Of a stretch of 64,000 nt of DNA, positions 32,750-41,505 are shown one piece after another. Origin of the DNA: Streptantibioticus rubrisoli (GTDB lineage Bacteria > Actinomycetota > Actinomycetes > Streptomycetales > Streptomycetaceae). The notes under the pieces were generated by a model. The model was given only the letters and a program-made list of their open reading frames with translations, had not been told where the DNA came from and did no database searches. Every line of letters begins with the position of its first letter. Positions within the stretch are counted from its first letter, which is position 1. The DNA is taken from contig NZ_JANFNH010000001.1 of the NCBI RefSeq assembly GCF_024436055.1, forward strand, positions 372,001-436,000. The letters are read 5' to 3'. The translations under genes and the position numbers were made by a program.

Positions 32750-33886
32750 GTGAGTGAGGGTACGAAGCCGAAGGGCGGCCGGTCGGCACAACTGGAGCGC
32801 ACCGGCCTGCGGCACGGCTGGACCACGGGTGCCTGCGCGACGGCTGCCACCACGGCCGCGTACACCGCGCTGCTGACCGGGGAGTTCCCCGACCCGGTGA
32901 CCATCATCCTGCCCAAGGGGCAGCGGCCCGCGTTCGCCCTGGCCGCCGAGGAGTCGTCGGACGGGCAGGCCATGGCCGCCGTGGTCAAGGACGCCGGGGA
33001 CGACCCGGACGTCACCCACGGCGCCCTGATCAGGGTGACGGTACGGCACGGCGCCCCCGGTACCGGTGTGGTCTTCCGGGCCGGACCCGGAGTCGGCACG
33101 GTGACCCGGCCCGGTCTGCCGCTGCCGGTCGGTGAGCCCGCGATCAACCCGGTGCCCCGCCAGATGATGCGCGAGCACATCGCCGAGGTCGCCCGAACGC
33201 ACGGCGGGACGGCGGACGTGGAGGTCGAGGTCTCGGTGGACGGCGGCGAGGAGATCGCCCGCAGCACCTGGAACCCCCGGCTTGGCATCCTCGGCGGGCT
33301 GTCCATCCTGGGCACGACCGGCATCGTCGTGCCGTACTCGTGCTCCGCGTGGATCGACAGCATCCGGCGCGGTGTCGATGTCGCCCGGGCCGCCGGGCGC
33401 ACCCATGTCGCCGGGTGCACCGGGTCGACCTCGGAGAAGGTCGCCGTCGCGGTGCACGGCCTGCCCGAGGACGCGCTGCTGGACATGGGCGACTTCGCCG
33501 GTGCGGTGCTGAAGTACCTGCGCCGTCATCCCGTGCCGCGGCTGACCATCGCCGGTGGCTTCGCCAAGCTCTCCAAACTGGCCGCTGGCCATCTCGACCT
33601 GCACTCCTCTCGTTCCCAGGTGGACAAGGGCTTCCTGGCCGAGCTGGCCCGCGACGGCGGAGCCGACGACGAGCTGGCCGCCGCGGTGGCGGGCGCCAAC
33701 ACCGGCCTGGAGGCGGTCCAGTTGTGCTCCGCGCACGGCGTGCCGCTGGGCGATCTGGTGGCCGCCGCCGCCAGGAGCACCGCCCTCGGCGTGCTGCGGG
33801 AGGCGCCGGTCGCGGTCGACATCATCTGCATCGACCGCGCCGGTACCATCGTCGGCCGGGCCGAACCCGCTCGGGCCTACGGCTGA
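32750..33886 (+). CDS. cbiD: CbiD-type precorrin-5B C1-methyltransferase
   Basis: The 378-residue protein is CbiD: LRHGWTTGACATAATTAAYTALL is the family N-terminal signature. GPGVGTVTRPGLPLPVGEPAINPVPRQMM and RLGILGGLSILGTTGIVVPYSC are equally typical, and LTIAGGFAKLSKLAAGHLDLHS follows. It methylates C1 during ring contraction; CbiD belongs to the anaerobic nomenclature, but actinobacteria use it alongside aerobic enzymes in place of CobF. GTG start with no clear Shine-Dalgarno sequence. Its 3' end overlaps the convergent cobM by ten bases. Confidence 0.94.
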   Translation: MSEGTKPKGGRSAQLERTGLRHGWTTGACATAATTAAYTALLTGEFPDPVTIILPKGQRPAFALAAEESSDGQAMAAVVKDAGDDPDVTHGALIRVTVRHGAPGTGVVFRAGPGVGTVTRPGLPLPVGEPAINPVPRQMMREHIAEVARTHGGTADVEVEVSVDGGEEIARSTWNPRLGILGGLSILGTTGIVVPYSCSAWIDSIRRGVDVARAAGRTHVAGCTGSTSEKVAVAVHGLPEDALLDMGDFAGAVLKYLRRHPVPRLTIAGGFAKLSKLAAGHLDLHSSRSQVDKGFLAELARDGGADDELAAAVAGANTGLEAVQLCSAHGVPLGDLVAAAARSTALGVLREAPVAVDIICIDRAGTIVGRAEPARAYG

Positions 33887-34638
33887 TCGCACCCGCCGTG
33901 CCGCTCGCGCTCGGGCGAGTAGAGGTAACTGTCGCCGAACTGCTCGGCGCCGAGCGTCCGGCCGACCAGGATGACCGCGGTACGCACGATGCCCGCCGCC
34001 TTGAGCTGCCCGGCGATGTCGCCGAGGGTGCCGCGCAGCACCAGTTCGTCGGGGCGGCTGGCCATCGCCACCACGGCGGCCGGACAGTCGGCACCGTAGT
34101 GCGGCAGCAACTCCGCCACGACCCGGTCGGCATAGCGGGCGGCCAGGTGCAGTACGAGCAGTGCGCCGCTGCGGCCGAGGGTCGCCAGGTCCTCGCCGTC
34201 CGGCATCGGCGTGGCGCGGTGCGCCAGCCGGGTCAGGATCACCGTCTGCCCGACCGTGGGGACGGTCAACTCCCGCTTCAGCGCCGCCGCTGCCGCCGCG
34301 AAGGACGGCACACCGGGCACCACCTCGTACGGCACGCCCGCCGCGTCCAGGCGGCGCATCTGCTCGGCGACCGCGCTGAACACCGAGGGGTCGCCGGAGT
34401 GCAGTCGCGCCACGTCGTGCCCTTGCTCATGGGCGCGCACCAACTCGGCGGTGATCTGGTCCAGGTCAAGCTGCGCGGTGTCGACCAGCCGGGCGTCGGC
34501 CGGGCACTCGGCGAGCAGTTCGCGCGGCACCAGGCTGCCCGCGTACAGGCAGACCCCGCAGCGGGCCAGCGTGCGCTGGCCGCGCACGGTGATCAGGTCG
34601 GCGGCGCCGGGACCTGCGCCGATGAAGTAGACCGTCAA
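33877..34638 (-). CDS. cobM: Precorrin-4 C11-methyltransferase
   Basis: The 253-residue protein is a tetrapyrrole methylase: VYFIGAGPGAADLITVRGQRTLARCGVCLYAGSL, DTAQLDLDQITAEL, RLHSGDPSVFSAVAEQMRRLDAAGVPYEVVPGVPSF and ELTVPTVGQTVILTR are all diagnostic for CobM/CbiF. The start is a TTG at 34638, supported by GGAGAG five bases upstream and by the family N terminus; a longer in-frame ATG at 34689 adds unrelated residues. The 3' end overlaps cbiD on the opposite strand. Confidence 0.94.
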   Translation of the reverse strand: MTVYFIGAGPGAADLITVRGQRTLARCGVCLYAGSLVPRELLAECPADARLVDTAQLDLDQITAELVRAHEQGHDVARLHSGDPSVFSAVAEQMRRLDAAGVPYEVVPGVPSFAAAAAALKRELTVPTVGQTVILTRLAHRATPMPDGEDLATLGRSGALLVLHLAARYADRVVAELLPHYGADCPAAVVAMASRPDELVLRGTLGDIAGQLKAAGIVRTAVILVGRTLGAEQFGDSYLYSPERERHGGCDQP

Positions 34639-34759
34639 TGTTTCTCTCCTCGGGCCGTGCGGGACGCGGCCGATGATGGGCGGCGGCACCGCACTCTACT
34701 GAGCGTTGACGGCAAACCGCTGGTCGGGGCCGGGCCGCACGCTGCGGCGAGGGCGGTTG

Positions 34760-35548
34760 TCAGCGAACGTCACGCAGCAACTCCACGAAGCGGGCGTGCA
34801 GTTGGGGCCCGGAGACCAGCAGGCTGTCGGCCCCGGCCGCCCACGGCGCGCCCTGGGCGTCCGTGACGCGGGCCCCGGCCTCGCGGGCGATCAGTGCTCC
34901 GCCGAGCAGGTTGACATCGTCCGTGCCGTACATCCAGAAGGCGTCCAGCCGCCCGGCCGCGGTGTCGGCGAGCTGCCAGGAGGTGGGCCCGAGGTTGCGG
35001 ATGGCGCGCACCTCGGGCAGCAGTGCGCGGTAGGAGCGCCCGGCGCGGGCCATCGCGGTGGGCTGTTCGGCGGCGAACATGGGATGGCTGGTGGCGATGA
35101 CCGTCGCGGTGGCCTCGGCCTTGGCCGAGGGCGTGATCGGCGCGCCGTCGCGGGTGGCGCCGTGGCCCGCCGCGGCGGCGTACGTCTCGCCCAGCGGCGG
35201 GCAGTGCAGCACCACGGCCACCGGCACCCGGTCGCGGACCAGGGTGATGGTGACGCACCACTGCGGCAGCCCCTGGAGGTACTGCACGGCGCCGTCCATG
35301 GCGTCGGCCACCCACACCTCACCAGACCGCGGAAGCCGCAGGTCGAGTTCGTCCGCCCATCCGGCCTGCGGCCGCAGCCGGGCCAGTTCGGTGCGCAGCG
35401 CCTCGGACGCCGGTCCGTCCACCGCCTCGAAGGCGGACCGCAGTTCGGACAGGGTACGGGCGGCAGCCGGGCGCTCGCGGTCGAGCAACCGCTTGCCGGT
35501 GTGCTGGGCGATGGTGGTCAGCGGCGCGAGCAGGCCGAGGTCCGACAT
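34760..35548 (-). CDS. Inositol monophosphatase-family protein, variant active site
   Basis: The 262-residue protein aligns with the IMPase/FBPase superfamily: a mixed N-terminal helical part, WVADAMDGAVQYLQGLPQW at the metal site, and a late GTDDVNLLGGALIAREAGARVTD matching WDxAAGxLLxxEAGG. The family DPxDGT motif reads DAMDGA, and the second-half WD is replaced by DD, so catalysis on inositol phosphate is uncertain; a related phosphatase or non-enzymatic role is possible. GGAGGA precedes the ATG at 35548. It is divergent from the AsnC-type regulator. Confidence 0.82.
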   Translation of the reverse strand: MSDLGLLAPLTTIAQHTGKRLLDRERPAAARTLSELRSAFEAVDGPASEALRTELARLRPQAGWADELDLRLPRSGEVWVADAMDGAVQYLQGLPQWCVTITLVRDRVPVAVVLHCPPLGETYAAAAGHGATRDGAPITPSAKAEATATVIATSHPMFAAEQPTAMARAGRSYRALLPEVRAIRNLGPTSWQLADTAAGRLDAFWMYGTDDVNLLGGALIAREAGARVTDAQGAPWAAGADSLLVSGPQLHARFVELLRDVR

Positions 35549-35629
35549 GGTGTGTTCCTCCTTGCCGTTGGTGGATGCGTCCACCTTCGCGGGCCTCGGC
35601 CGGGCATCGGCGCTCCAGGCCCTCGAAAT

Positions 35630-35643
35630 GAGCGAAAATGCTC
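35630..35643. promoter_or_regulatory. Operator-like palindrome before the AsnC-type regulator
   Basis: GAGC-GAAAAT-GCTC lies ten bases upstream of the regulator ATG, in the 104 bp between it and the divergent phosphatase gene. The AT-rich centre is typical of Lrp/AsnC sites. Confidence 0.4.
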
Positions 35644-35652
35644 TTTGTGGCC

Positions 35653-36708
35653 ATGGAAACGGCGATTGATGTCCTCGACGAGCGGGATCGGCGGCTGGTC
35701 GCGGCCCTGCAGTGCGACGGCCGGTTGCCGGTGGAGCGGGCCGCGACCGTACTGGGGCTCAGCGCGCGCACCGTACGGCGGCGCTGGTCCGCGCTGTTCG
35801 CCGACGGGATCGTCAAGGTCGTCATGGCACCCCAACTCCCGGACGGGACACGGGTGATGCTGCTGCGCGTCCGGGTGCTGCGCGGCCGCCTCGACGCGGT
35901 CACCAAGGCGCTGGCCGCCCGTGACGACATCCCGTTCATCGATGTCTCCGCGGGGGGCGACGAGATCAGCGCCATCGCGCTGACCGGCTCGGGGCCGCGC
36001 AACCGGCTGGTGTTCGAGCAGTTGCCCGCGACCTCGGCGGTCACCTCGGTCACCGCGCAGACCGTGCTGCACGTCTTCCGGGACGCCGCCGACTGGCGTC
36101 TCGACGTGCTCACCGCGCGGGAGCGGGCGGCGCTCGCCCCGCGTGGGCGCCCCGGTTCCGCCGGGCCGCTGGACGCCACCGACGACCTGCTGCTCGCCGC
36201 CCTCGCCGACGACGCCCGCGCCTCGGCGGCGTCCCTCGCCGCCCGCACCGGCCTGCCCGACTCCACCGTTCGCCGCCGGTTGACCGCCCTGACCGCCCGC
36301 GGTGCGCTGCGCACCCTGGTCGTCGTGGACCACCGCCGCCTCGGACTCGCGGTGGACGCCAACGTATGGCTCCAGGTGCCACCCGACCACCTCGACGAGG
36401 TGGGCCGTCGCCTTGCCCAGCACCCGGCGGTGCACGGCGCGTTGGCCACCACCGGCCAGGCCAACCTGCATGCCGCCGTGTGGCTCCCCGACCTGGAGGC
36501 CCTCTACCACTTCATCACCGAGGACCTTGCCGGGTTGGGCATCCACTCCGTGGACACGGTCCTGGTCGGCACCGCCGTCAAACGCCCCGGCCACCTGGCC
36601 TACCGAAGCGGTTCGAGGCCGTCGAGCAGTCGGGCCAGGCCGAACTCGAACCGGCTGTCCATGCTGGGCCCAGCGATCTCCTCGGCCAGTTCGCGGACGT
36701 TGGGGTAG
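35653..36708 (+). CDS. AsnC/Lrp-family regulator with two HTH units
   Basis: The 351-residue protein contains two Lrp-like DNA-binding units: LDERDRRLVAALQCDGRLPVERAATVLGLSARTVRRRW near the N terminus, and DATDDLLLAALADDARASAASLAARTGLPDSTVRRRLTAL around residue 175. Each is followed by an Lrp ligand-binding-like beta-alpha-beta region. Such double-length AsnC proteins are common in Streptomyces. The last ~35 residues, rich in Ser and Arg, are encoded antisense to the TetR gene and look like read-through beyond the natural end. The ATG at 35653 lacks a good ribosome site. Confidence 0.85.
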   Translation: METAIDVLDERDRRLVAALQCDGRLPVERAATVLGLSARTVRRRWSALFADGIVKVVMAPQLPDGTRVMLLRVRVLRGRLDAVTKALAARDDIPFIDVSAGGDEISAIALTGSGPRNRLVFEQLPATSAVTSVTAQTVLHVFRDAADWRLDVLTARERAALAPRGRPGSAGPLDATDDLLLAALADDARASAASLAARTGLPDSTVRRRLTALTARGALRTLVVVDHRRLGLAVDANVWLQVPPDHLDEVGRRLAQHPAVHGALATTGQANLHAAVWLPDLEALYHFITEDLAGLGIHSVDTVLVGTAVKRPGHLAYRSGSRPSSSRARPNSNRLSMLGPAISSASSRTLG

Positions 36709-37277
36709 CGCTCGGCGGGCAGCGCGGCCAGCCGCCGCCGGGCCTCGGCCAGCGCCTCCCCGGGGGTCGCGCCGGGCTCCTCCGCCGCGGACATCGGCAC
36801 CGACTCGTGCACGACGAAGCCCTGCACCCAAGTGCTCACCAGATAGGCGGCGTTGACCGCGTCGGTGCCGCCGAAGCCCGCCCGGCGCAGGATGTCGATC
36901 AGCGCTTCCATCCCGGCCAGCGCCCGCGGACCGGGCGAGAACCGTCCGGCCAGGACGCGCACGGCGTTCGGCCGGGCGAGCAGATGGGTGCGCAGCCGAC
37001 GTGCCATCTCGGCGACACCGTCCCGCCAGTGGGCGGGTGGAGTCGCGGTGAGGGTGCGGATGTCGATGTCGGCCCACAGCGCGTCGGAGGCCAGGTCGAG
37101 CAGCTCTTCCTTGTTCTGTACGTGCCAGTACAGCGATGCGGCCTGCACGCCGACTTCGGCGGCGACCTTGCGCATGGACAGGCCCTTGGGTCCGTCCCTT
37201 TCCAGCAACCGCAGTGCGGCATCGGCCAGGTCGTCCCTGGTCAGCCCGGTGCGTTCGGCCCGTTGAGCGCTCGCCAT
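36600..37277 (-). CDS. TetR-family repressor (TetR_C class)
   Basis: The 225-residue protein starts MASAQRAERTGLTRDDLADAALRLLERDGPKGLSMRKVAAEVGVQAASLYWHVQNKEELLDL, a classical TetR helix-turn-helix with the YWHV recognition helix end seen in the tetracycline-repressor subgroup. The C-terminal ligand domain follows (GTDAVNAAYLVSTWVQGFVVHE). It is divergent from the MFS exporter, with three palindromic operators between them, so it almost certainly represses the exporter and itself. GGGAG precedes the ATG at 37277. Confidence 0.92.
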   Translation of the reverse strand: MASAQRAERTGLTRDDLADAALRLLERDGPKGLSMRKVAAEVGVQAASLYWHVQNKEELLDLASDALWADIDIRTLTATPPAHWRDGVAEMARRLRTHLLARPNAVRVLAGRFSPGPRALAGMEALIDILRRAGFGGTDAVNAAYLVSTWVQGFVVHESVPMSAAEEPGATPGEALAEARRRLAALPAERYPNVRELAEEIAGPSMDSRFEFGLARLLDGLEPLR

Positions 37278-37321
37278 GTCGCCTCTCCCGTGCGGCAGTT
37301 CGCGGATTCCCGGTTGCGAAT

Positions 37322-37374
37322 CTAACAGCGTTAGGGTCAAGCTAACGTCGTTAGGGAACGGCTAACGATGTTAG
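37322..37374. promoter_or_regulatory. Three tandem TetR operators with exact 20-bp spacing
   Basis: CTAACAGCGTTAG (37322-37334), CTAACGTCGTTAG (37342-37354) and CTAACGATGTTAG (37362-37374) share the palindrome CTAAC-N3-GTTAG. The start points differ by exactly 20 bp, about two helical turns, so the repressors would sit on one face of DNA. The third copy abuts the exporter start. Confidence 0.88.
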
Positions 37375-37382
37375 GGGGAGCT

Positions 37383-38882
37383 GTGGAGACCTGTTCGCGA
37401 GGCCGCAAGCGACTGGTGCTGGTGGCGTTGTGCAGCGGCTTGTTCATGGCCATGGTCGACAACCTCGTGGTGAGCACGGCGCTGCCCGCCATCGGGCGGG
37501 AACTGCGGGCCGGGACGTCCGGGCTGCAATGGGTGGTCGAGGCGTACAGCCTGGTCTATGCCTCGTTGCTGCTCACCGGAGGCGTCCTCGGCGACCGATG
37601 GGGCCGCCGCCCGGTCTACCTCGCGGGGCTGGCGCTGTTCACCACCGGGTCGGCGCTGTGCGCGTCGGCCGGGAGCCTGGCGGTGCTCGTCACCGGACGG
37701 GCCGTGCAGGGGGTGGGTGCGGCGCTGCTGACGCCGGGCTCGTTGGCCATCCTGCGGCACGTCTTCACCGGGGAGTCCGAGCGGGCCAGGGCGATCGGGG
37801 TGTGGAGCGGTGTCTCCGGGGCGGGACTGGCCGTCGGCCCCGCCCTTGGTGGGCCGCTGGTCGACCGGTTCGGCTGGGCCAGCGCGTTCTGGATCAACGT
37901 GCCGCTGGGCGTGGGGAGTTTGCTGCTGGCCGCCCGGATCCTGCCGCCGGTGCCGAGGTCGGGGGCGCGACCGGACCCCGCAGGCCAGATCACGGCGGTC
38001 GCCGGGCTCGGCACGCTGGTGTACGCGCTGGTCGAGGGACCGGTACGGGGGTGGGGCGACCGGCTGGTGCTGGGTGCCGCGCTGGCCGCCGTACTGCTGC
38101 TGGCCGGTTTCGTGACGCTTGAACTCCTGGTGCCGTCACCGATGGTGGACCTGCGGCTGTTCGCCCACCGGGGCACCGGTGCCGCCGTGCTCGCCGGATT
38201 CACCGTCAGCTTCGGATTCTTCGGCCTGGGCGTGTTCCTGAGCCTGTACCTCCAGTCGGTACTGGGGTATTCGGCGACGGCGGCGGGGCTGGTGATGCTC
38301 CCGGCCACGCTGTGCACCGGCGGCACCGCCATCGTCGCCGGGCGGCTGTGCGCCCGCCACGGTCCGCGGCTGCCGCTGGCCGCCGGGTTGGCGCTGGTCG
38401 CGGCTAGTGTCGCGGGGTTCACACGGTGCGGGTGCGACACCGGGTTCGGGAAGTTCTGGTGGTTGATGCCGCTGCTCGGCGTCGGCCTCGGGCTGACGTT
38501 CACGCCGATCTCCATCGCGGTGATGAATGCGGTGGAGCCCGCGCGAGCGGGCATGGCCTCGGCCACCGTCAACATGTTCCGGGAGATCGGCGGAGTGGCC
38601 GGGGTCGCCGTGATGGGCGCGGTGTCGGCCACCCGGTGCGCGTCCGACCTGCGGGCGCGCGTGCCCGGCGCGGGCGTGCTGGCGCACTCGGTCGTATCCG
38701 GGGGCGGGCACGGCTTGGGCCGTGGCTTACCGGCCGCCGCCCGAGGGGCGGTTGACGGCGCGTTCGTGGACGGACTGCACCTGGCCATGGTGGTGGGCGC
38801 GACGGCGCTGGCGGTGATGGCAGCACTGGTGCTGCTGTTGATGCGGCGATCGGATCGGGCCAACTCCGGGGCGGTTGGCTGA
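37383..38882 (+). CDS. MFS drug exporter (DHA2, 14-TM type)
   Basis: About 499 residues with 14 predicted spans. LFMAMVDNLVVSTALPAIGRELRA has the D-x-x-x-V-x-x-A-L-P helix-1 motif of DHA2 pumps. LLTGGVLGDRWGRRPVYLAGL is motif A, and GRAVQGVGAALLTPGSLAIL and GPALGGPLVDRFGWASAFWINVPLG are motifs B and C. The probable substrate is a small toxic compound sensed by the divergent TetR repressor. The GTG at 37383 (AGGGGG four bases upstream) is preferred; an ATG at 37368 lies inside the third operator and would introduce a TTA second codon. Confidence 0.92.
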   Translation: METCSRGRKRLVLVALCSGLFMAMVDNLVVSTALPAIGRELRAGTSGLQWVVEAYSLVYASLLLTGGVLGDRWGRRPVYLAGLALFTTGSALCASAGSLAVLVTGRAVQGVGAALLTPGSLAILRHVFTGESERARAIGVWSGVSGAGLAVGPALGGPLVDRFGWASAFWINVPLGVGSLLLAARILPPVPRSGARPDPAGQITAVAGLGTLVYALVEGPVRGWGDRLVLGAALAAVLLLAGFVTLELLVPSPMVDLRLFAHRGTGAAVLAGFTVSFGFFGLGVFLSLYLQSVLGYSATAAGLVMLPATLCTGGTAIVAGRLCARHGPRLPLAAGLALVAASVAGFTRCGCDTGFGKFWWLMPLLGVGLGLTFTPISIAVMNAVEPARAGMASATVNMFREIGGVAGVAVMGAVSATRCASDLRARVPGAGVLAHSVVSGGGHGLGRGLPAAARGAVDGAFVDGLHLAMVVGATALAVMAALVLLLMRRSDRANSGAVG

Positions 38883-38968
38883 GGAGTTTCGTCGAGGCGC
38901 GCATGGCGGGTCGGGAACAGGTAGCTTCGGCGGGCGGAAGAATTTACGTTCCCTTGTAGGTCCGCGCA

Positions 38969-38990
38969 GTTCACATCCCGTTAACACAAT
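38969..38990 (+). promoter_or_regulatory. PHO box (PhoP-binding direct repeats) before the phospholipase D gene
   Basis: Two adjacent 11-base units, GTTCACATCCC and GTTAACACAAT, match the Streptomyces PHO-box pattern (GTTCACC-like, 11-nt period). They end 14 bases before the start codon, implying phosphate-starvation control. Confidence 0.6.
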
Positions 38991-39004
38991 GCTAAGGATG
39001 CGCC

Positions 39005-40597
39005 TTGCTCTGCCACCGGTTCCGCCGTCTGACGCCCTGTGCCGCCGTTCTGAGCGCCGTACTGGCCGCGCTGCCCGCCGGGTCGGCGTACGCCGCCGCG
39101 CCGACTCCCCATCTGGACGCCGTGCAGCGCGGTTTGCGGGGCGTGTCGCCGGGGCTCGATGGGCAGGTCTGGGCGCGCAGTGGTGGCAACGGCCTGGACG
39201 CCGGGGGCTGGCTGCTTCAGACGCCGGGGTGTTGGGGCGATCCGAAGTGCGCGAACCGGGTGGGTACCCGACGGCTGCTCGCCAAGATGACCGAGAACAT
39301 CTCCCAGGCGCGGCGCACCGTTGACATCTCCTCGCTCGCCCCGCTGCCGAACGGCGCCTTCCAGGACGCGATCGTGGCGGGCCTGAAGGCGGCGGTGGCG
39401 GACGGGCGGAAACTGCGGGTGCGCGTGCTGGTCGGCGCCGCGCCGGTGTACAACCTCAACGTGATACCAGCGCTGTACGGGCACGAGTTGGTCAACCGGC
39501 TCGGCAAGGCGGCGGAGAACATCACGTTGAACGTCGCCTCGATGACCACGTCGAAGGCGTCGTTCTCCTGGAACCACACCAAGTTGGTCGTGGTGGACGG
39601 CGAGAGCGTGATCACCGGTGGCATCAACGACTGGAAGGACGACTACATCGACACCACCCACCCGGTCTCGGACGTCGACCTGGCGCTGCGTGGACCCGCC
39701 GCCCGTGCCGCCGGAACGTTTCTGGACACGTTGTGGACCTGGACCTGCCGGAACTCCGGCGACCCCAACTCGGTCTGGCTGGCCACCTCCAACTCGGCCG
39801 CCTGTATGCCGACCCTGGAGAAGGACGCCAACCCCGAACCGGTCAAGGCGCGGGGGGACATCCCGGTGATCGCGGTCGGCGGGCTCGGGGTCGGCATCAG
39901 GAAGTCGGACCCGGCGTCGTCGTACCGGCCCACGCTGCCCACCGCCTCCGACACCCGGTGCGGCATCGGTGTGCACGACAACACCAACGCGGACCGGGAC
40001 TACGAAACCGTCAACCCCGAGGAGAGCGCCCTGCGTTCGCTGATCGGCAGCGCGCACCGCCGGGTCGAGATCTCCCAGCAGGACCTCAACGGCACCTGCC
40101 CGCCGCTGCCGCGCTATGACATCCGGCTGTACGACACGCTGGCCGCCAAGCTCGCCGAAGGCGTGAAGGTGCGGATCGTGGTCAGCGACCCGGCGAACCG
40201 CGGACTGGTCGGCAGCGGCGGATACTCGCAGATCAGGTCCCTGTCGGAGATCAGCGACACGCTGCGCGAACGCCTCGCCCGCGTCACCGGTGACCAGCGC
40301 ACCGCCCACGCGAAGATGTGCGCCAACCTGCAACTGGCGTCCTTCCGCAGCGCCCCGACGGACAACTGGGCCGACGGCCACCCGTACGCACTGCACCACA
40401 AGGTGGTCTCCGTGGACGACTCCGCGTTCTACCTCGGCTCCAAGAACCTCTACCCGTCCTGGCTGCAGGACTTCGGCTACATCGTCGAAAGCCCCGCTGC
40501 CGCACGTCAGTTGCAGACCCGACTGCTCGATCCCGAGTGGACGTACTCGCGGGGGACCGCCACGGTGGACTACGCGCGGGGTCTGTGCCCGCGCTGA
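39005..40597 (+). CDS. Secreted phospholipase D
   Basis: The 530-residue precursor has a Sec signal peptide (RFRR, hydrophobic core, cleavage after SAYA) and two HKD motifs: [16 protein letters not shown] (His191) and [16 protein letters not shown] (His464). The first is followed by [21 protein letters not shown], typical of Streptomyces PLD enzymes, which hydrolyse or transphosphatidylate phosphatidylcholine outside the cell. The frame lacks ATG and GTG near the right place: TTG at 39005, six bases after AGGA, is the best start; ATGs just upstream are in another frame. Expression is probably induced by phosphate starvation through the upstream PHO box. Confidence 0.93.
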   Translation: MLCHRFRRLTPCAAVLSAVLAALPAGSAYAAAPTPHLDAVQRGLRGVSPGLDGQVWARSGGNGLDAGGWLLQTPGCWGDPKCANRVGTRRLLAKMTENISQARRTVDISSLAPLPNGAFQDAIVAGLKAAVADGRKLRVRVLVGAAPVYNLNVIPALYGHELVNRLGKAAENITLNVASMTTSKASFSWNHTKLVVVDGESVITGGINDWKDDYIDTTHPVSDVDLALRGPAARAAGTFLDTLWTWTCRNSGDPNSVWLATSNSAACMPTLEKDANPEPVKARGDIPVIAVGGLGVGIRKSDPASSYRPTLPTASDTRCGIGVHDNTNADRDYETVNPEESALRSLIGSAHRRVEISQQDLNGTCPPLPRYDIRLYDTLAAKLAEGVKVRIVVSDPANRGLVGSGGYSQIRSLSEISDTLRERLARVTGDQRTAHAKMCANLQLASFRSAPTDNWADGHPYALHHKVVSVDDSAFYLGSKNLYPSWLQDFGYIVESPAAARQLQTRLLDPEWTYSRGTATVDYARGLCPR

Positions 40598-40601
40598 CCT
40601 C

Positions 40602-40620
40602 GCCGCCCTAAGCGGGCGGC
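40602..40620. terminator. Hairpin terminator between convergent genes
   Basis: Stem GCCGCCC/GGGCGGC (7 bp) with loop TAAGC, just after the phospholipase D stop and before the end of the zinc-ribbon gene. Confidence 0.6.
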
Positions 40621-40626
40621 CGGGCG

Positions 40627-41160
40627 TCATGGCCGCAGCCGCAGCGCCGCCCGCTCCATCCGCAACCGCTCCCGCTCGGTGACCGCCGCCGAGAACGCCC
40701 AGGACACCGCCGTGGCCTCCGCCTCCCGGCGCCGGTCGGCGCGCTGTGCCACCGCCCGGTCCAGCAGCCGAACCGCCTCCAGCCGTCCCCGCTCGCGGTT
40801 CTCGATCTCCGTCGTGGAGTCACCGGCCGTCGCGACCCGGCCACATCTCGAACACCACCAGCGATCCGGCGCGCTGGTCGGCGGCGGCTTCATCACGGTC
40901 CGGCAGTTCGGGCAGCTCACCGGAAGCTCCTCCTCGACATGGCCGCACGATGCGCACACCCAGCCATCGCGCTGCCGCCACATGGTCCGCAGGCACAGCG
41001 GACACCCCGCCGTGGCGATCCCAGTCGGGCCCATCACCGGCGGATCCGGCGTCGAATCCGCGTACTCGATGATCTGTGCCCGTAGCCGGGCGTCCACCGT
41101 GTTCGCCATTCGCAACAGATGCGCGGTACGCGACCGCGCCTCATCCGCAAAATCCGTCAT
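40627..41160 (-). CDS. Zinc-ribbon protein of unknown function
   Basis: The 177-residue protein has two four-cysteine zinc ribbons: CPLC with CASC around residues 53-72, and CPNC with CSRC around 83-105. A long charged, helical C-terminal half (ENRERGRLEAVRLLDRAVAQ and following Arg/Glu-rich stretch) may form a coiled coil. No enzymatic motif is visible. It could be a nucleic-acid-binding or scaffold protein. It is convergent with phospholipase D and has no obvious operon partner. Confidence 0.7.
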   Translation of the reverse strand: MTDFADEARSRTAHLLRMANTVDARLRAQIIEYADSTPDPPVMGPTGIATAGCPLCLRTMWRQRDGWVCASCGHVEEELPVSCPNCRTVMKPPPTSAPDRWWCSRCGRVATAGDSTTEIENRERGRLEAVRLLDRAVAQRADRRREAEATAVSWAFSAAVTERERLRMERAALRLRP

Positions 41161-41505
41161 GGTTCGGGCAGGTTACGCCGGTACGCCCGGCACGGGGGCC
41201 TTGTCCAGCGGCGATCACGCGGAGGAGTGACAGAGTGCGCAGGGTTACCGACGGGTGCGGGCATCCTCCCGGGAGGGGCGCCGCCGTGGCGGCCGCTTTG
41301 GTCGGGGAGGGCTCGGGAGAGCTGCTTTGACCAGCGAGTTCATTGCTGACGCACCGGTAGGCGGAGGCGCGCGGATGATGCGGTATGTCAGCTTTTTCCG
41401 ATTTATATGAGTTTTATGGTGATTTGCTTGTGTCTGTGGGGGTGTGGGCGCACTCTGAACTTGAGGAGCGGCAACCCGCCGCGTCTACAGAGTTAGGAGA
41501 GCGCC
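41161..41505. other. Intergenic region with an AT-rich segment
   Basis: This 345 bp stretch has no credible gene. Positions ~41380-41435 are unusually AT-rich for the window (CTTTTTCCGATTTATATGAG and TTTTATGGTG), suggesting the promoter of the Trp/Gly-rich protein; individual boxes cannot be fixed with confidence. Confidence 0.4.

Noticed and set aside
37383-38882. Considered as the immunity exporter of a peptide or antibiotic made in this window
   Set aside because: It is controlled by its own divergent TetR repressor and is far from the peptide loci, so no link can be supported.
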